A stretch of 25,586 nt of DNA, taken from contig CAYIHX010000052.1 in assembly GCA_964363305.1 (NCBI GenBank), positions 1-25,586 on the forward strand, given 5' to 3'. This stretch comes from CAYIHX01 sp964363305 (GTDB taxonomy: Bacteria > Bdellovibrionota > UBA1018). This document shows positions 8,801 through 15,430 of the stretch, piece after piece. The position numbers were made by a program, and so were the translations under genes. The number at the start of each line of letters is the position of its first letter. Position 1 is the first letter of the stretch. The notes beneath the pieces were generated by a model. The model did no database searches. It saw nothing but the letters and a program-made list of their open reading frames with translations, and was not told the DNA's origin.

Positions 8801-9444
8801 TGGCCGGAATACCACCTAGCGGGGGCAATTCGGCCATGGAGGACGTTCGTAGGAAACTGGGCCAAAATCCAAAAAACCCGGGCCACTGGATAGATTACGG
8901 CAATCTCCTTTGGGGGGAGGGAAAGCCGGGATTGGCGCGGCTGGCCTATGATCGTGCCTTAGGACTCAAGCCACGGGATGCGGGCGCGCTCAATAACCGC
9001 GCCGTGGTCGATCTCGCCGGCGGCGGGCAGGACGAGTGGGTCACGGCGAACGCCGCGAACGTAGGGTTCAAGCAGGCGCTGGCGACGGATGATTTTTTCA
9101 TCGCAGCGAAGATGAATCGAGCCTCGTTGCTGACTTACTATCGGGTGTTTTCCGCTGCGCGGAAGCTCTGGGAGCAGGTTCTCGTCAAGGCATCTCAGTC
9201 CGAGGCCCATGACGGGCTCGCGGTTGCGTTGACGGGCCTCGGGGGGCAGGCGGGGGCGGAGGCAGCCTTCAAGCGTGCAGACCAGACCGGCGCCGCTGGT
9301 GATCGTTTCGTGCGGGTTTTTCATGCGGCCGCGCAAAAGCGCGGCAGTGACTGTTTGGATCGGCTGGGCGCTTTGAATGCGGAAAAAACCGAGGGGTTCG
9401 AGAGAGTGGCTCTGGATCATTTGAAATTGTTTTGCTCGAGATAA
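5872..9444 (+). CDS. Large periplasmic TPR scaffold protein, Agl/Glt-type cluster
   Basis: A 1190-residue protein. The ATG at 5872 was preferred over one at 5854 because it has GGAGGCAAGG upstream, forms an ATGA overlap with the preceding gene, and begins a clean signal peptide (MSPRLFRVSFLVLAL...). Almost the whole mature protein is TPR-like. Clear units include YYFLGVNFSELGDSKKAMQA (~150), LAWSYFRTKQYARALESMK (~225), KALEKLGKQYERSKDPKRA (~290) and a final set near 1010-1060 (WIDYGNLLWGEGKPGLARLA). A Gly/Pro-rich break near 965-985 separates the last TPR block. It probably acts as the long periplasmic scaffold, comparable in role to GltI/AgmK or GltD, though much shorter than AgmK. The frame is continuous with no sign of damage. 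Confidence 0.82.
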   Translation: MSPRLFRVSFLVLALMSAAPSRLALAGAAYSDSEIQDVVKGDESRVRQIRDQEIHQLQLALKRRIPQNRRADLYFRLAELYLEGYRQEFLLEGRAHEKRIEKGGRGTIDRSRSKPYLRVGVQACEQILKFGLSFPKIDQVYYFLGVNFSELGDSKKAMQAFSRLVSRYPKSEYAAEAYRELGEDAFSRKNYRQALGFLESAATRARPENLPRILHKLAWSYFRTKQYARALESMKSAITKLSAAGEKMISLKEEALRDIAVFFTEAGRVNEALAYFEAVAGDKDFYAKALEKLGKQYERSKDPKRATEVYEAILKTRPEDDAAFRVLAKLVETDLQRKQYTAAAKRLGASVKILPMGDDESGVIAKNLRSKVRKTATESHERYRNASDRPALSVAESFYRIYLERFLQLEDPRHEKPEIQMYLADVLRESGRAKEAAFIYKEVINGGDDRYAKQAGQLWTASLSDAIQKASKKSGYTKGATPSALELEFVEAADELQGALGDQNEGREAAVRAAQVLAGYPGTREEGMKRAKRLMERAPTSSQGLTAARLYLQTQIEHDGRALDELKDALDFVQAVPGLLENDRKNGGKLHSLLRGEQTRIEVGKIAKDEQEKNFEDAGQGYEDFARKQTDAKTAEQAYANAVGVYTRAKDFDRVERVVAEWLKRFPSSDKPVESVRNAATIALVEGAFQQSGHLFERLGRTGRDHASLDTAARIYEGLGDVKAARQIWERAVKLYPQAKDRFFSAQALADSYVGAEVSGEEKVQADFYRYCLGAGGDLEAECGAKLGDLYAKMRDEDQAKIYYGRVAKLGGKGTRARSPYVGYARYRVAELLEKSRSFAPMTLPQAQLQKGLQARLEFLEPLSRAYTSAVEAGGPWAVAALHRLARFAENFADEVDQIEPPQGTAAAVEQFRQGLKSVSGPLRLKAYETWKKAYDQAQENEILSPATIEIGDVLAEGVGGRPPVPRAQGARAQYRLAGIPPSGGNSAMEDVRRKLGQNPKNPGHWIDYGNLLWGEGKPGLARLAYDRALGLKPRDAGALNNRAVVDLAGGGQDEWVTANAANVGFKQALATDDFFIAAKMNRASLLTYYRVFSAARKLWEQVLVKASQSEAHDGLAVALTGLGGQAGAEAAFKRADQTGAAGDRFVRVFHAAAQKRGSDCLDRLGALNAEKTEGFERVALDHLKLFCSR

Positions 9445-9455
9445 GGGAATGAATC

Positions 9456-9791
9456 ATGGAACTGAACGAAGCCAGAACGGAAGAGAGCGAGATGAGTGGC
9501 CTGATCAGGCACATGGTGCTGATGGGGCTGCTCGCGGTCATTGGTGGCTTGGCTTTTGCGGCGGGGTTGGCCTGGTCGCTCGAAGCCGATGCCGCCCAAG
9601 GACAACCCCCTCGCGTGGTCTATCCGAAGAAGACGGATCTCGACTTTGAGGGTGCTTCGATCGAGGGAGAAATGAAAAATCCCGGCGAATTCTATTTTCA
9701 GCGTCGCCCCGAGGAGAAGTTCGATTCGTTGGTAAAGCGCAGAGCGAACTTTCATCGGGAGCTGTTGCGTGACGCGGTTTTGAGCAAGTGA
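9456..9791 (+). CDS. Small single-pass inner-membrane protein
   Basis: A 111-residue protein with AAGGGA upstream of the ATG. A charged N-terminus (MELNEARTEES) precedes one hydrophobic segment at about residues 18-43 (HMVLMGLLAVIGGLAFAAGL). The rest is a short hydrophilic domain with an EGEMKNPGEFYFQRRPEEKF stretch. It is likely N-in, C-out in the inner membrane with the soluble part in the periplasm. It lies 11 nt after the big TPR gene and 7 nt before the FHA gene, so it is a likely accessory of the same complex, comparable in place to small Glt membrane proteins. I do not recognise a named family. Confidence 0.72.
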   Translation: MELNEARTEESEMSGLIRHMVLMGLLAVIGGLAFAAGLAWSLEADAAQGQPPRVVYPKKTDLDFEGASIEGEMKNPGEFYFQRRPEEKFDSLVKRRANFHRELLRDAVLSK

Positions 9792-9798
9792 GGTCATC

Positions 9799-11829
9799 AT
9801 GGAAACGAGTGAAGTAAGAAAGCTGCTTGCGGGACGATTGGCGGTCATCGCGACCGGTTCGAAAGTTTTTCGCGTGCATAAAGATCGAGTGGTGATCGGT
9901 TCGGTCGAGTCGGCCGATGTGCGGCTTTCCGGCGATGGGATCTCCCCTATTCATGCGGTCATCGAGATCCCGCAGGACGGCGGTATTTTGCCCGCTACGG
10001 TTTACGATCTCGCCAGCAGCACAGGTGTCTTCGTCAATGGTGAGAAGATCGTGACGCGGAAGATTCGCTCGGGCGATGAGATCACCATCGGTCGTCACAA
10101 GCTGAAGTTCTCGATGGAGGAGAAGGTCGTTGGCATGGCAGCGGATCGGACCCGCATGTCGGTCGATGGGCGCAAGCTCTATCTCGATCCCCACGAGGAT
10201 CTCCAGCCGCTGATTCTCGAGGACAGCAGGGACGTCAAAGAGATCTTTGATTTCAGCGCCATGCAGAATCGGGCCCTTGAGGTCGTGATGTCCTGGAGCG
10301 GTTCGATTCTCGATGTTGAGCACTTTACCCGGTTTAAGCAGGTGAGCATCGGGAGCGAGAAATATTGCGATTTCGTGATTCCGCCTCTTCGGAGTGGGGC
10401 TCGTTTTCCGATCATCCAAAAAAATGGCGAACAGGCGAGGCTCAGCTTTGATGCCAGCATGAGCGGTGTCGTCCAGCGTCAGGGCGAGCTGGTTTCGCTG
10501 GAGCAGCTTCGCGCGCACGCTTCAAATACGGCCTACGGCTCGGAGGTGGCTTTCGGCGACAAAGATTTCGCGAAGATCACGGTCGGCGAGGTCGACTTCT
10601 ACCTCAGTTTCACGCAGGCCCCGCCTCGGTTGAAACGGCGCGCGCTTTTTGAGAGCGATCCGCTCTATCACAAAATCCTGGGTTCTTCGGTGCTCTTCAC
10701 CGCGTTGGCGATCGCAGCGATGTTGCGGATCGACATGCCCCAGCAGATCGAAGTGGAGGAGGTGCCTGAACGTATCGCCACAATTCTTTACCAGCCGGAG
10801 CGATTTACCAGGCCACCGGAGCCGAAAAAACCTGAGTTAAAAAAGCCGGAAGAACCAAAAAAAGTCGAGCCGACCCCTCGGGAAACCCCGAAACCAAAGG
10901 AAACGACGAAAATTGAGATTCAGCCCAAGAAGGAAGTGATTCCGAAGCCCGTCCCCAAAACCATGGAGACCGGCAAGAAGGCCGAGCGGGTGAAGGCGCC
11001 GAAACCTCGACCGACCCAGGGGCACGGAAATTTGTCCCAGAATGAAGCACGTGAAGGCGAAGGGGCGCGTGCCCAGGGGCGCGAAGGGACTCGTGGCGAG
11101 AAGAAGGCTCCGAAGGTACCGGGCACGGGACCACAGAACGTGGCAAAGCGCCCGTCGGCAATGGGCGGCAAGGAACGCGGAGGCGGGGCTTCTCATGTGC
11201 CTCAGGATGGGAACGTCGATTTGCTCAAGGGAGCCGGCTCGAAGATTTTGAATATTCTCGGCAGCTCGTCGGCGCAGCTCGGTGGCGGAGGTGAGAAGCT
11301 TTCCGGCTTTGGCGGTTTCACCACCCAGGGTGGAGGTGGGCTTGCGCTTTCGGGTGACGGGAAGGGCGGGGGCGGAACCGCCGAATCGCTCGGGGGACTC
11401 GGACAGAAAGGCATCGGCGGTGGCCGTGTCGGTACGGGGCTCGGTGCCGCCGGGAGTGGCAGCGGAATCATCGGTGGACAGACTCGCGTCCGGATCAAGA
11501 GCGGCGGGCCTGAAGAGGCCGTCGTCATGGGCTCGATTGACGCGGACGCAGTCGAAGCGGCCCTGCTGGCTCATAAGGATGAATTTCGTTACTGCTATGA
11601 GAAAGAGATCAACGCTGAAACCCCACATCTCGCAGGGCGCGTGAGCACGTCGTTCGTGATCGGCTCTTCGGGGCGAGTGACCCAAGCGGGCGTGGCGTCG
11701 AGCTCGCTGAAGAGCCCGGCGGTGGAGCGCTGTATCGTGAACGTCATCAAACGCATCGACTTCCCGATTCCGCGCGGTGGGGGAGTCGTGCAGGTGACGT
11801 ACCCTTTCAAGTTCCAATCCAACTCTTAA
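9799..11829 (+). CDS. FHA-domain protein with AgmX/PglI C-terminal domain (GltG-like)
   Basis: A 676-residue protein with GAGG just before the ATG. Order of parts: FHA domain at ~15-103 (VVIGSVESADVRL, ISPIHAVIEI, STGVFVNGEKI, GDEITIGRHKLKF), which binds phosphothreonine; a second beta-rich domain at ~158-274 (LEVVMSWSGSILDVEHF, IGSEKYCDFVIPP); one transmembrane segment at ~291-312; a Lys/Pro/Glu-rich TonB-like spacer at ~334-400; a Gly-rich linker at ~455-560; and a C-terminal domain at ~571-676 with FRYCYEKE and a paired Cys near VERCIVNVIKRIDFPIP, typical of AgmX/PglI. The cytoplasmic FHA part and periplasmic TonB-like arm suggest a link between signalling in the cytosol, the proton-driven motor and the envelope. 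It is most like Myxococcus GltG/PglI. Confidence 0.87.
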   Translation: METSEVRKLLAGRLAVIATGSKVFRVHKDRVVIGSVESADVRLSGDGISPIHAVIEIPQDGGILPATVYDLASSTGVFVNGEKIVTRKIRSGDEITIGRHKLKFSMEEKVVGMAADRTRMSVDGRKLYLDPHEDLQPLILEDSRDVKEIFDFSAMQNRALEVVMSWSGSILDVEHFTRFKQVSIGSEKYCDFVIPPLRSGARFPIIQKNGEQARLSFDASMSGVVQRQGELVSLEQLRAHASNTAYGSEVAFGDKDFAKITVGEVDFYLSFTQAPPRLKRRALFESDPLYHKILGSSVLFTALAIAAMLRIDMPQQIEVEEVPERIATILYQPERFTRPPEPKKPELKKPEEPKKVEPTPRETPKPKETTKIEIQPKKEVIPKPVPKTMETGKKAERVKAPKPRPTQGHGNLSQNEAREGEGARAQGREGTRGEKKAPKVPGTGPQNVAKRPSAMGGKERGGGASHVPQDGNVDLLKGAGSKILNILGSSSAQLGGGGEKLSGFGGFTTQGGGGLALSGDGKGGGGTAESLGGLGQKGIGGGRVGTGLGAAGSGSGIIGGQTRVRIKSGGPEEAVVMGSIDADAVEAALLAHKDEFRYCYEKEINAETPHLAGRVSTSFVIGSSGRVTQAGVASSSLKSPAVERCIVNVIKRIDFPIPRGGGVVQVTYPFKFQSNS

Positions 11830-11835
11830 CGGCGA

Positions 11836-12198
11836 TTGCTTTGGGGCGTGGAGTGGTTCAAGCTGAAAAATGTGAAAGAAAGCGTTATTCATCCGGAATT
11901 TCAGGAAGCCTTGCAACGCCTTCGGAAGCATTTCAAACCCACCGAGGTCTATCTTTTTGGATCTACGGCACGGGGGAGCTCCGGTCCTGATAGTGATGTC
12001 GACCTGCTTTTCGTCGTGGCTGATTCGCCTCTTCCTCGATACCGAAGGGCGATGGAGGCTGAGCGAGTTCTTCAGGGATTGCGCATTCCGACGGATGTCA
12101 TCATTTTGACTCAAGTTGAATTTGAGCGGGAGCGAAAATGGGTTGCGTCGTTGGCTGCAACTATCTTGCGTGAGGGAGTGAAATTGGATGCCGCCTGA
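11836..12198 (+). CDS. MNT-type nucleotidyltransferase (putative antitoxin)
   Basis: A protein of up to 120 residues carrying the minimal nucleotidyltransferase signature: Gly42-Ser43, ten residues, then Asp54-x-Asp56 (YLFGSTARG ... SDVDLLF). In MNT/HEPN pairs this protein is usually the antitoxin, and some members transfer AMP to the HEPN toxin. The longest frame begins with TTG at 11836. GTG at 11848 or 11872 are alternatives, the last giving an N-terminus (VKESVIHPEF) closer to family norms, and none has a strong ribosome binding site. It overlaps the following HEPN gene by 11 nt. It starts 6 nt after the FHA gene and appears to be an insertion between the envelope-complex and motor genes. 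Confidence 0.82.
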   Translation: MLWGVEWFKLKNVKESVIHPEFQEALQRLRKHFKPTEVYLFGSTARGSSGPDSDVDLLFVVADSPLPRYRRAMEAERVLQGLRIPTDVIILTQVEFERERKWVASLAATILREGVKLDAA

Positions 12199-12598
12199 CG
12201 GAGAAAAACAGGCGGCTTGCCTCGCCTGGTTTAAAAAAGCGGAACTTGATCTACAGGCAGCGGCTCATGATCTTCAGGCCGCAGAGCCGTTTACGGGGTC
12301 ATCCGTCTTTCATTCTCAGCAGGCAGTCGAGAAAGCGATCAAAGGGTTTCTTTTCTTCAGTGATCGCCCTTTTCGCAAGACCCATTCGATTCGGGAACTG
12401 GCTGCCGAAGTTGCGGATGTCACGCTTGAGCACGCGGATCTTTTAGCCGAGGCAGGCGAATTAACGCCTTATGCGACCGTGTTTCGTTATCCGGGGGAAG
12501 AAGATGAGCCGCCGTTAAGTGAGGCGGTCCGGGCCCTTGCGCTTGCTAAGAGAGTGGTCGAGGCGCTTCGGCGCGCTAGCGTCGGCGCTAGCGGCTGA
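12188..12598 (+). CDS. HEPN-domain protein (putative toxin)
   Basis: A 136-residue HEPN protein. The family core is clear: a KAELDLQAA helix, SVFHSQQAVEKAIKGFLFF, then FRKTHSIRELA. The RPFRKTH stretch provides an R-x5-H (Arg60/His66) arrangement fitting the Rx4-6H ribonuclease motif of HEPN toxins. It lacks the RX4HXY tyrosine of the HepT subtype, so control by AMPylation at that Tyr is unlikely. Pairing with the upstream MNT gene (11-nt overlap) marks a toxin-antitoxin-type module; a non-toxin role, as proposed for some MNT/HEPN pairs, cannot be excluded. The last residues (RRASVGASG) are encoded by a duplicated GCGCTAGCG element. Confidence 0.82.
   Translation: MPPDGEKQAACLAWFKKAELDLQAAAHDLQAAEPFTGSSVFHSQQAVEKAIKGFLFFSDRPFRKTHSIRELAAEVADVTLEHADLLAEAGELTPYATVFRYPGEEDEPPLSEAVRALALAKRVVEALRRASVGASG
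12573..12593. repeat. Duplicated GCGCTAGCG forming a hairpin
   Basis: GCGCTAGCG occurs twice, separated by TCG. Because CGCTAGCG is self-complementary, the two copies can form an 8-bp stem with a TCGG loop. It sits at the very 3' end of the HEPN gene and no T-run follows, so it is not a classical terminator. It may mark the boundary of the inserted MNT/HEPN module. Confidence 0.5.
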
Positions 12599-12606
12599 TT
12601 GCGTGG

Positions 12607-12634
12607 TTGACGCGGTTCGTGAATGGGCTAAACT
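12607..12634 (+). promoter_or_regulatory. Candidate sigma-70-type promoter of the motor genes
   Basis: TTGACG (12607-12612), 16 nt, then TAAACT (12629-12634), followed by GAGGAG and the ATG at 12659. This would give the TolQ/TolR-type genes a promoter of their own downstream of the MNT/HEPN pair, with a short leader of ~20 nt. Confidence 0.5.
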
Positions 12635-12658
12635 CTTGTTACGAGGAGAAAAACACTC

Positions 12659-13336
12659 ATGGAGCAGAGTGGCGGCTGGCTTGAAAGCATGGTTCATTCA
12701 TTTCAGGTCGGGGGAACCTGGATGGCGCCGATCGCGATCGCTCTGGCGATCTCGGTAGCGATTGTCCTGGAGCGGTGGGTGCGACTCTTCTTCCAATATA
12801 ACATCGACGGCGCCTCGTTCATGTTTGAGGTGCAGAAGTTCATTCTCGCAAATGACATCGATGGAGCGATTCGGGTGTGCAACGGCGCAAGCCGGGCGGC
12901 GCTGCCGAAGATCATCAAGGCCGGTTTGCAGCGGTCTTCGAGGGATGAGTCGCAGATTCAGAATGCGATCGATGCGGCGAGCCTCGAGATGATTCCGAAG
13001 CTCGAACGTCGGTTGAACTACCTGGCGTTGATCGCGAATATCGCGACTCTCTTGGGCCTGCTGGGCACCATCGGCGGATTGATCAAGTCTTTCGCGGCGG
13101 TGGCCATGGCGGACCCCGCGCAGCGGCAGGCCATCTTGGCTTCTGGTATTGCGGAGGCGATGAACGCCACGTTTTTTGGCTTACTTACGGCCATTTTTAC
13201 CATGATTATGCATAGCATCCTCGCGAACAAGGCCACGCGCCTTCTCGAGGACATCGATGAGTTCGGCGTGAAGCTGCTCGATCTGCTCTCGGCTCGCAAG
13301 TTCCGGCATTCGAGCGAGCGCCTGGCGAACGAATAA
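12659..13336 (+). CDS. TolQ/ExbB/MotA-type proton channel protein (AglR-like)
   Basis: A 225-residue protein with GAGGAG well placed before the ATG. One membrane segment lies near residues 20-42. Two more at about 117-140 (LALIANIATLLGLLGTIGGLIKSF region) and 160-190 (GIAEAMNATFFGLLTAIFTMIMHS) carry the conserved TolQ/ExbB pattern of small residues and the GTI/GLIKSF and AMNATFFGL motifs. It forms the ion-conducting stator with the two following TolR-like proteins and uses the proton motive force to move the TonB/TolA-like partner. In this context the partner is probably the FHA/PglI protein, giving an arrangement like AglR of the Myxococcus gliding motor. Confidence 0.88.
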   Translation: MEQSGGWLESMVHSFQVGGTWMAPIAIALAISVAIVLERWVRLFFQYNIDGASFMFEVQKFILANDIDGAIRVCNGASRAALPKIIKAGLQRSSRDESQIQNAIDAASLEMIPKLERRLNYLALIANIATLLGLLGTIGGLIKSFAAVAMADPAQRQAILASGIAEAMNATFFGLLTAIFTMIMHSILANKATRLLEDIDEFGVKLLDLLSARKFRHSSERLANE

Positions 13337-13363
13337 CCATCTAGGAAGAGGGAGATCGACGCG

Positions 13364-13909
13364 GTGCTGAGTCGTCCAACCAATCGAAGGCGGAGCAAGA
13401 CCGAGCAAATCGCGCTCAATCTGGTGCCGATTCTCGATGCGATGGTGACGCTCATCTCCTTTTTGCTCTTTACGATGAGTTTTCTCTCCCTTTCGAGCAT
13501 CGAAACGCCGTTTCCGGAGAGTAGCGCGGCGAAGAACGAGCAAAAGCTGAAGGAAAAGCCTTTGCAGCTGACGGTCTCACTCCGGGAAGGCGACGTTCAG
13601 ATCTGGAGTCCCTTCAATAAGATCCCGACGCAAGTCGTGCCGAATGATGCCGAGGGGAAGCCGAATACCCTTCTGATCCATGAGGCGCTCATCCAGATCA
13701 AGGAACGCTTCCCGGACGAAAACTCCGTCGTGATCGCCCCTCATGCCGGAATGAACTACGACCTGTTGGTGCAGGTGATGGATGCGTTGCGGGTGCTTGA
13801 GCCGACTGATCCCGCTCTCTTTCGCAAGAATCCCGCGACCGGCATCGACGAGCCGTTGAAGATGCTTTTTCCTCACCTGATTTTCGGTAACCTCTTGGGG
13901 AGTAGCTGA
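13364..13909 (+). CDS. TolR/ExbD-family protein 1 (AglQ/AglS-like)
   Basis: A 181-residue protein from a GTG start with GGGAG ~10 nt upstream. The layout is short basic cytoplasmic N-terminus, one membrane helix and a periplasmic domain. The helix begins NLVPILDAMVTLISFLLF and carries the Asp (Asp25) that takes protons in ExbD/TolR proteins. The periplasmic part ends near HAGMNYDLLVQVMDALRVLE, matching the ExbD fold. It lies 27 nt after the TolQ-type gene and 1 nt before a second ExbD-type gene; two different ExbD-type proteins per channel is the Agl motor arrangement. Confidence 0.87.
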   Translation: MLSRPTNRRRSKTEQIALNLVPILDAMVTLISFLLFTMSFLSLSSIETPFPESSAAKNEQKLKEKPLQLTVSLREGDVQIWSPFNKIPTQVVPNDAEGKPNTLLIHEALIQIKERFPDENSVVIAPHAGMNYDLLVQVMDALRVLEPTDPALFRKNPATGIDEPLKMLFPHLIFGNLLGSS

Positions 13910-13910
13910 G

Positions 13911-14486
13911 ATGGCGTTCCGGAGGTCGATCATCACCCGAAAGGGGCGAAAGAAGATCACTCGGGTGTTCGAGCTTCAGATCACGAGCATGATGGATATC
14001 CTCATCATCATTCTCGTTTTCTTGTTGAAGTCGTACTCGGCGGATCAGCACAATTTTTCGACGGTCCCGGGCATGCAGCTCCCGGTCTCCGCTTCGCCGG
14101 ATGCGCCGGTCGATAGCCTGTATGTGATCGTGACGCCCGAGGGGCTCACCCTGGAGAGCGAGCGGGTTCTGGATTTTCAGCAGTCCGCTCTGGATGCTGG
14201 CTCGAAGGACGCGAAATACGAATTTCGAAAAAACGATCTCGACGAGGGGGGGCGCCGCATCCTCCCGCTTTTCGACGCGCTGACGAAGGCGCGAGAGAAG
14301 GCTGAGTTACTGCGAGCTAAGTCCAAGGCGCGTGATGCGAGCGGCCAGCCATTGCCCTTTGACGGCATTCTGGCCATTCAGGCCGACAAGCGCATTCGCT
14401 ATGAGACGATTCGCAGGATCATGTACACGGCTGCGTCGGCGGGCTTTCGTACCTTCCGCTTCCTGGCGAATCGCCGAGATAGCTGA
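13911..14486 (+). CDS. TolR/ExbD-family protein 2 (AglS/AglV-like)
   Basis: A 191-residue protein with a GGGGAG ribosome binding site inside the end of the previous gene. A basic N-terminus (RRSIITRKGRKKITR) is followed by FELQITSMMDILIIILVFLL, with the conserved Asp at residue 29 at the head of the only membrane helix. A periplasmic domain follows, containing ILAIQADKRIRYETIRRIMY, the usual ExbD end motif. It is the last gene of the plus-strand cluster. Its final 68 nt overlap the 3' end of the convergent lipoprotein gene, and no terminator hairpin is visible. Confidence 0.87.
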   Translation: MAFRRSIITRKGRKKITRVFELQITSMMDILIIILVFLLKSYSADQHNFSTVPGMQLPVSASPDAPVDSLYVIVTPEGLTLESERVLDFQQSALDAGSKDAKYEFRKNDLDEGGRRILPLFDALTKAREKAELLRAKSKARDASGQPLPFDGILAIQADKRIRYETIRRIMYTAASAGFRTFRFLANRRDS

Positions 14487-14994
14487 TTTCTCCGTGCAGG
14501 ACCTGAATGACATGCCGGAGGTTCTGCGGCGTGGTTTGAAAGCGAGCGGCGGTTTCATCGATGAGGCGGTTGAGTGAATCAGGCTCGCCTTGCTGGGCTT
14601 GCGCGACTGCAGAGAGGAGGGCATGAGGGCTGACGCCATAGAGGCGGGCCCCGAAGTCCGCGAGGTCGGCCTCGGTTCGATGCGTGGTATTCATCTGAAA
14701 ATCACGGATGACGCGCGCCATTCGAAGGCCCGCGTCATCGGATAGGGCGAATTCTTCCGAAATTCGCCGGCCGGCCGCTTCAATGCGTGCTTCGTCCGCC
14801 TTCTCAAGCTGGGTGATGAGATCGCGACCTGAGTCCTCGCCCTCGAGAGAGTACCAGATCTGAACGGCCTCTCTGCGGTAGGGATCCTTGCATCCCGGGC
14901 CCGGAGCAAAGCAGGTATTCGCTTGGCAGCCGACCCCCAGGAGAGGGGTGAGGAGCAGAATCCAACCTGAGAACGATCTTCGGGAGATAGTCAT
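14419..14994 (-). CDS. Small putative lipoprotein of unknown function
   Basis: A 191-residue protein. The start at 14994 has AGGG close upstream and opens a lipoprotein-like signal (MTISRRSFSGW, hydrophobic run, LLGVGC). The lipobox is imperfect but usable, so the protein is likely anchored to a membrane. The mature part is mostly helical and acidic with no family I recognise (DPYRREAVQIWYSLEGED, RTEADLADFGARLYGVS). It follows trxA by 49 nt on the same strand and is probably co-transcribed with it. The 3' end overlaps the convergent tolR-type gene by 68 nt. Confidence 0.7.
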   Translation of the reverse strand: MTISRRSFSGWILLLTPLLGVGCQANTCFAPGPGCKDPYRREAVQIWYSLEGEDSGRDLITQLEKADEARIEAAGRRISEEFALSDDAGLRMARVIRDFQMNTTHRTEADLADFGARLYGVSPHALLSAVAQAQQGEPDSLNRLIDETAARFQTTPQNLRHVIQVLHGEISYLGDSPGSGRYESPPTQPCT

Positions 14995-15043
14995 GGCCCT
15001 GTGCGCTATCAGCGGCCCGCGCAAAACTCAAGCGAGGCATTGA

Positions 15044-15379
15044 CTACGTCAGGTGGCGGCCAATCGCCTGGGTGAAAACGTCTTTGGACTGATTGCCAAC
15101 GACCTGATCCACGACCTTGCCGTCTTTGAAGAGAATGACCGTGGGAATTCCTCGGATATGAAACTGGGTCGGCGTTTCCGGATTCTCATCGACGTTCATC
15201 TTGAAAACCTCGACCTTGCCGACAAAGTCCGTGGCCAGAGATTCAATCGTCGGCGCGAGCATTCGGCACGGACCGCACCACTCCGCCCAAAAATCGACCA
15301 ACTTCAAGCCGGAAGCCTTGAGGACCTGCTGGTCAAAAGAGGAATCGGACGTTGCAAGGATCAGTTTTGAATCTGCCAT
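15044..15379 (-). CDS. trxA: Thioredoxin
   Basis: A 111-residue protein of standard thioredoxin length with VDFWAEWCGPC (redox Cys35 and Cys38) and RGIPTV supplying the cis-Pro. There is no signal peptide, so it acts in the cytoplasm to reduce disulfides in client proteins with thioredoxin reductase. GAGGGAG lies ~11 nt before the ATG. It is divergent from the RDD gene, with a candidate promoter overlapping the longest RDD start. A lipoprotein gene follows 49 nt downstream. Confidence 0.96.
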   Translation of the reverse strand: MADSKLILATSDSSFDQQVLKASGLKLVDFWAEWCGPCRMLAPTIESLATDFVGKVEVFKMNVDENPETPTQFHIRGIPTVILFKDGKVVDQVVGNQSKDVFTQAIGRHLT

Positions 15380-15399
15380 GGACTTAGATCTCCCTCGTT

Positions 15400-15430
15400 A
15401 TTCAATGGCCATTCAGAGGGCAGATGTCAA
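15400..15430 (-). promoter_or_regulatory. trxA: Candidate trxA promoter
   Basis: On the minus strand, a perfect TTGACA (15430-15425), a 19-nt spacer, and TTGAAT (15405-15400), ~20 nt before the trxA start. The spacer is longer than ideal. The -35 lies on codons 1-3 of the longest RDD reading, which argues for the later RDD start. Confidence 0.4.

Noticed and set aside
10837..12114. 425-codon minus-strand frame over the FHA gene
   Set aside because: It is antisense to the linker and C-terminal domain of the FHA/PglI protein and its translation is atypical.
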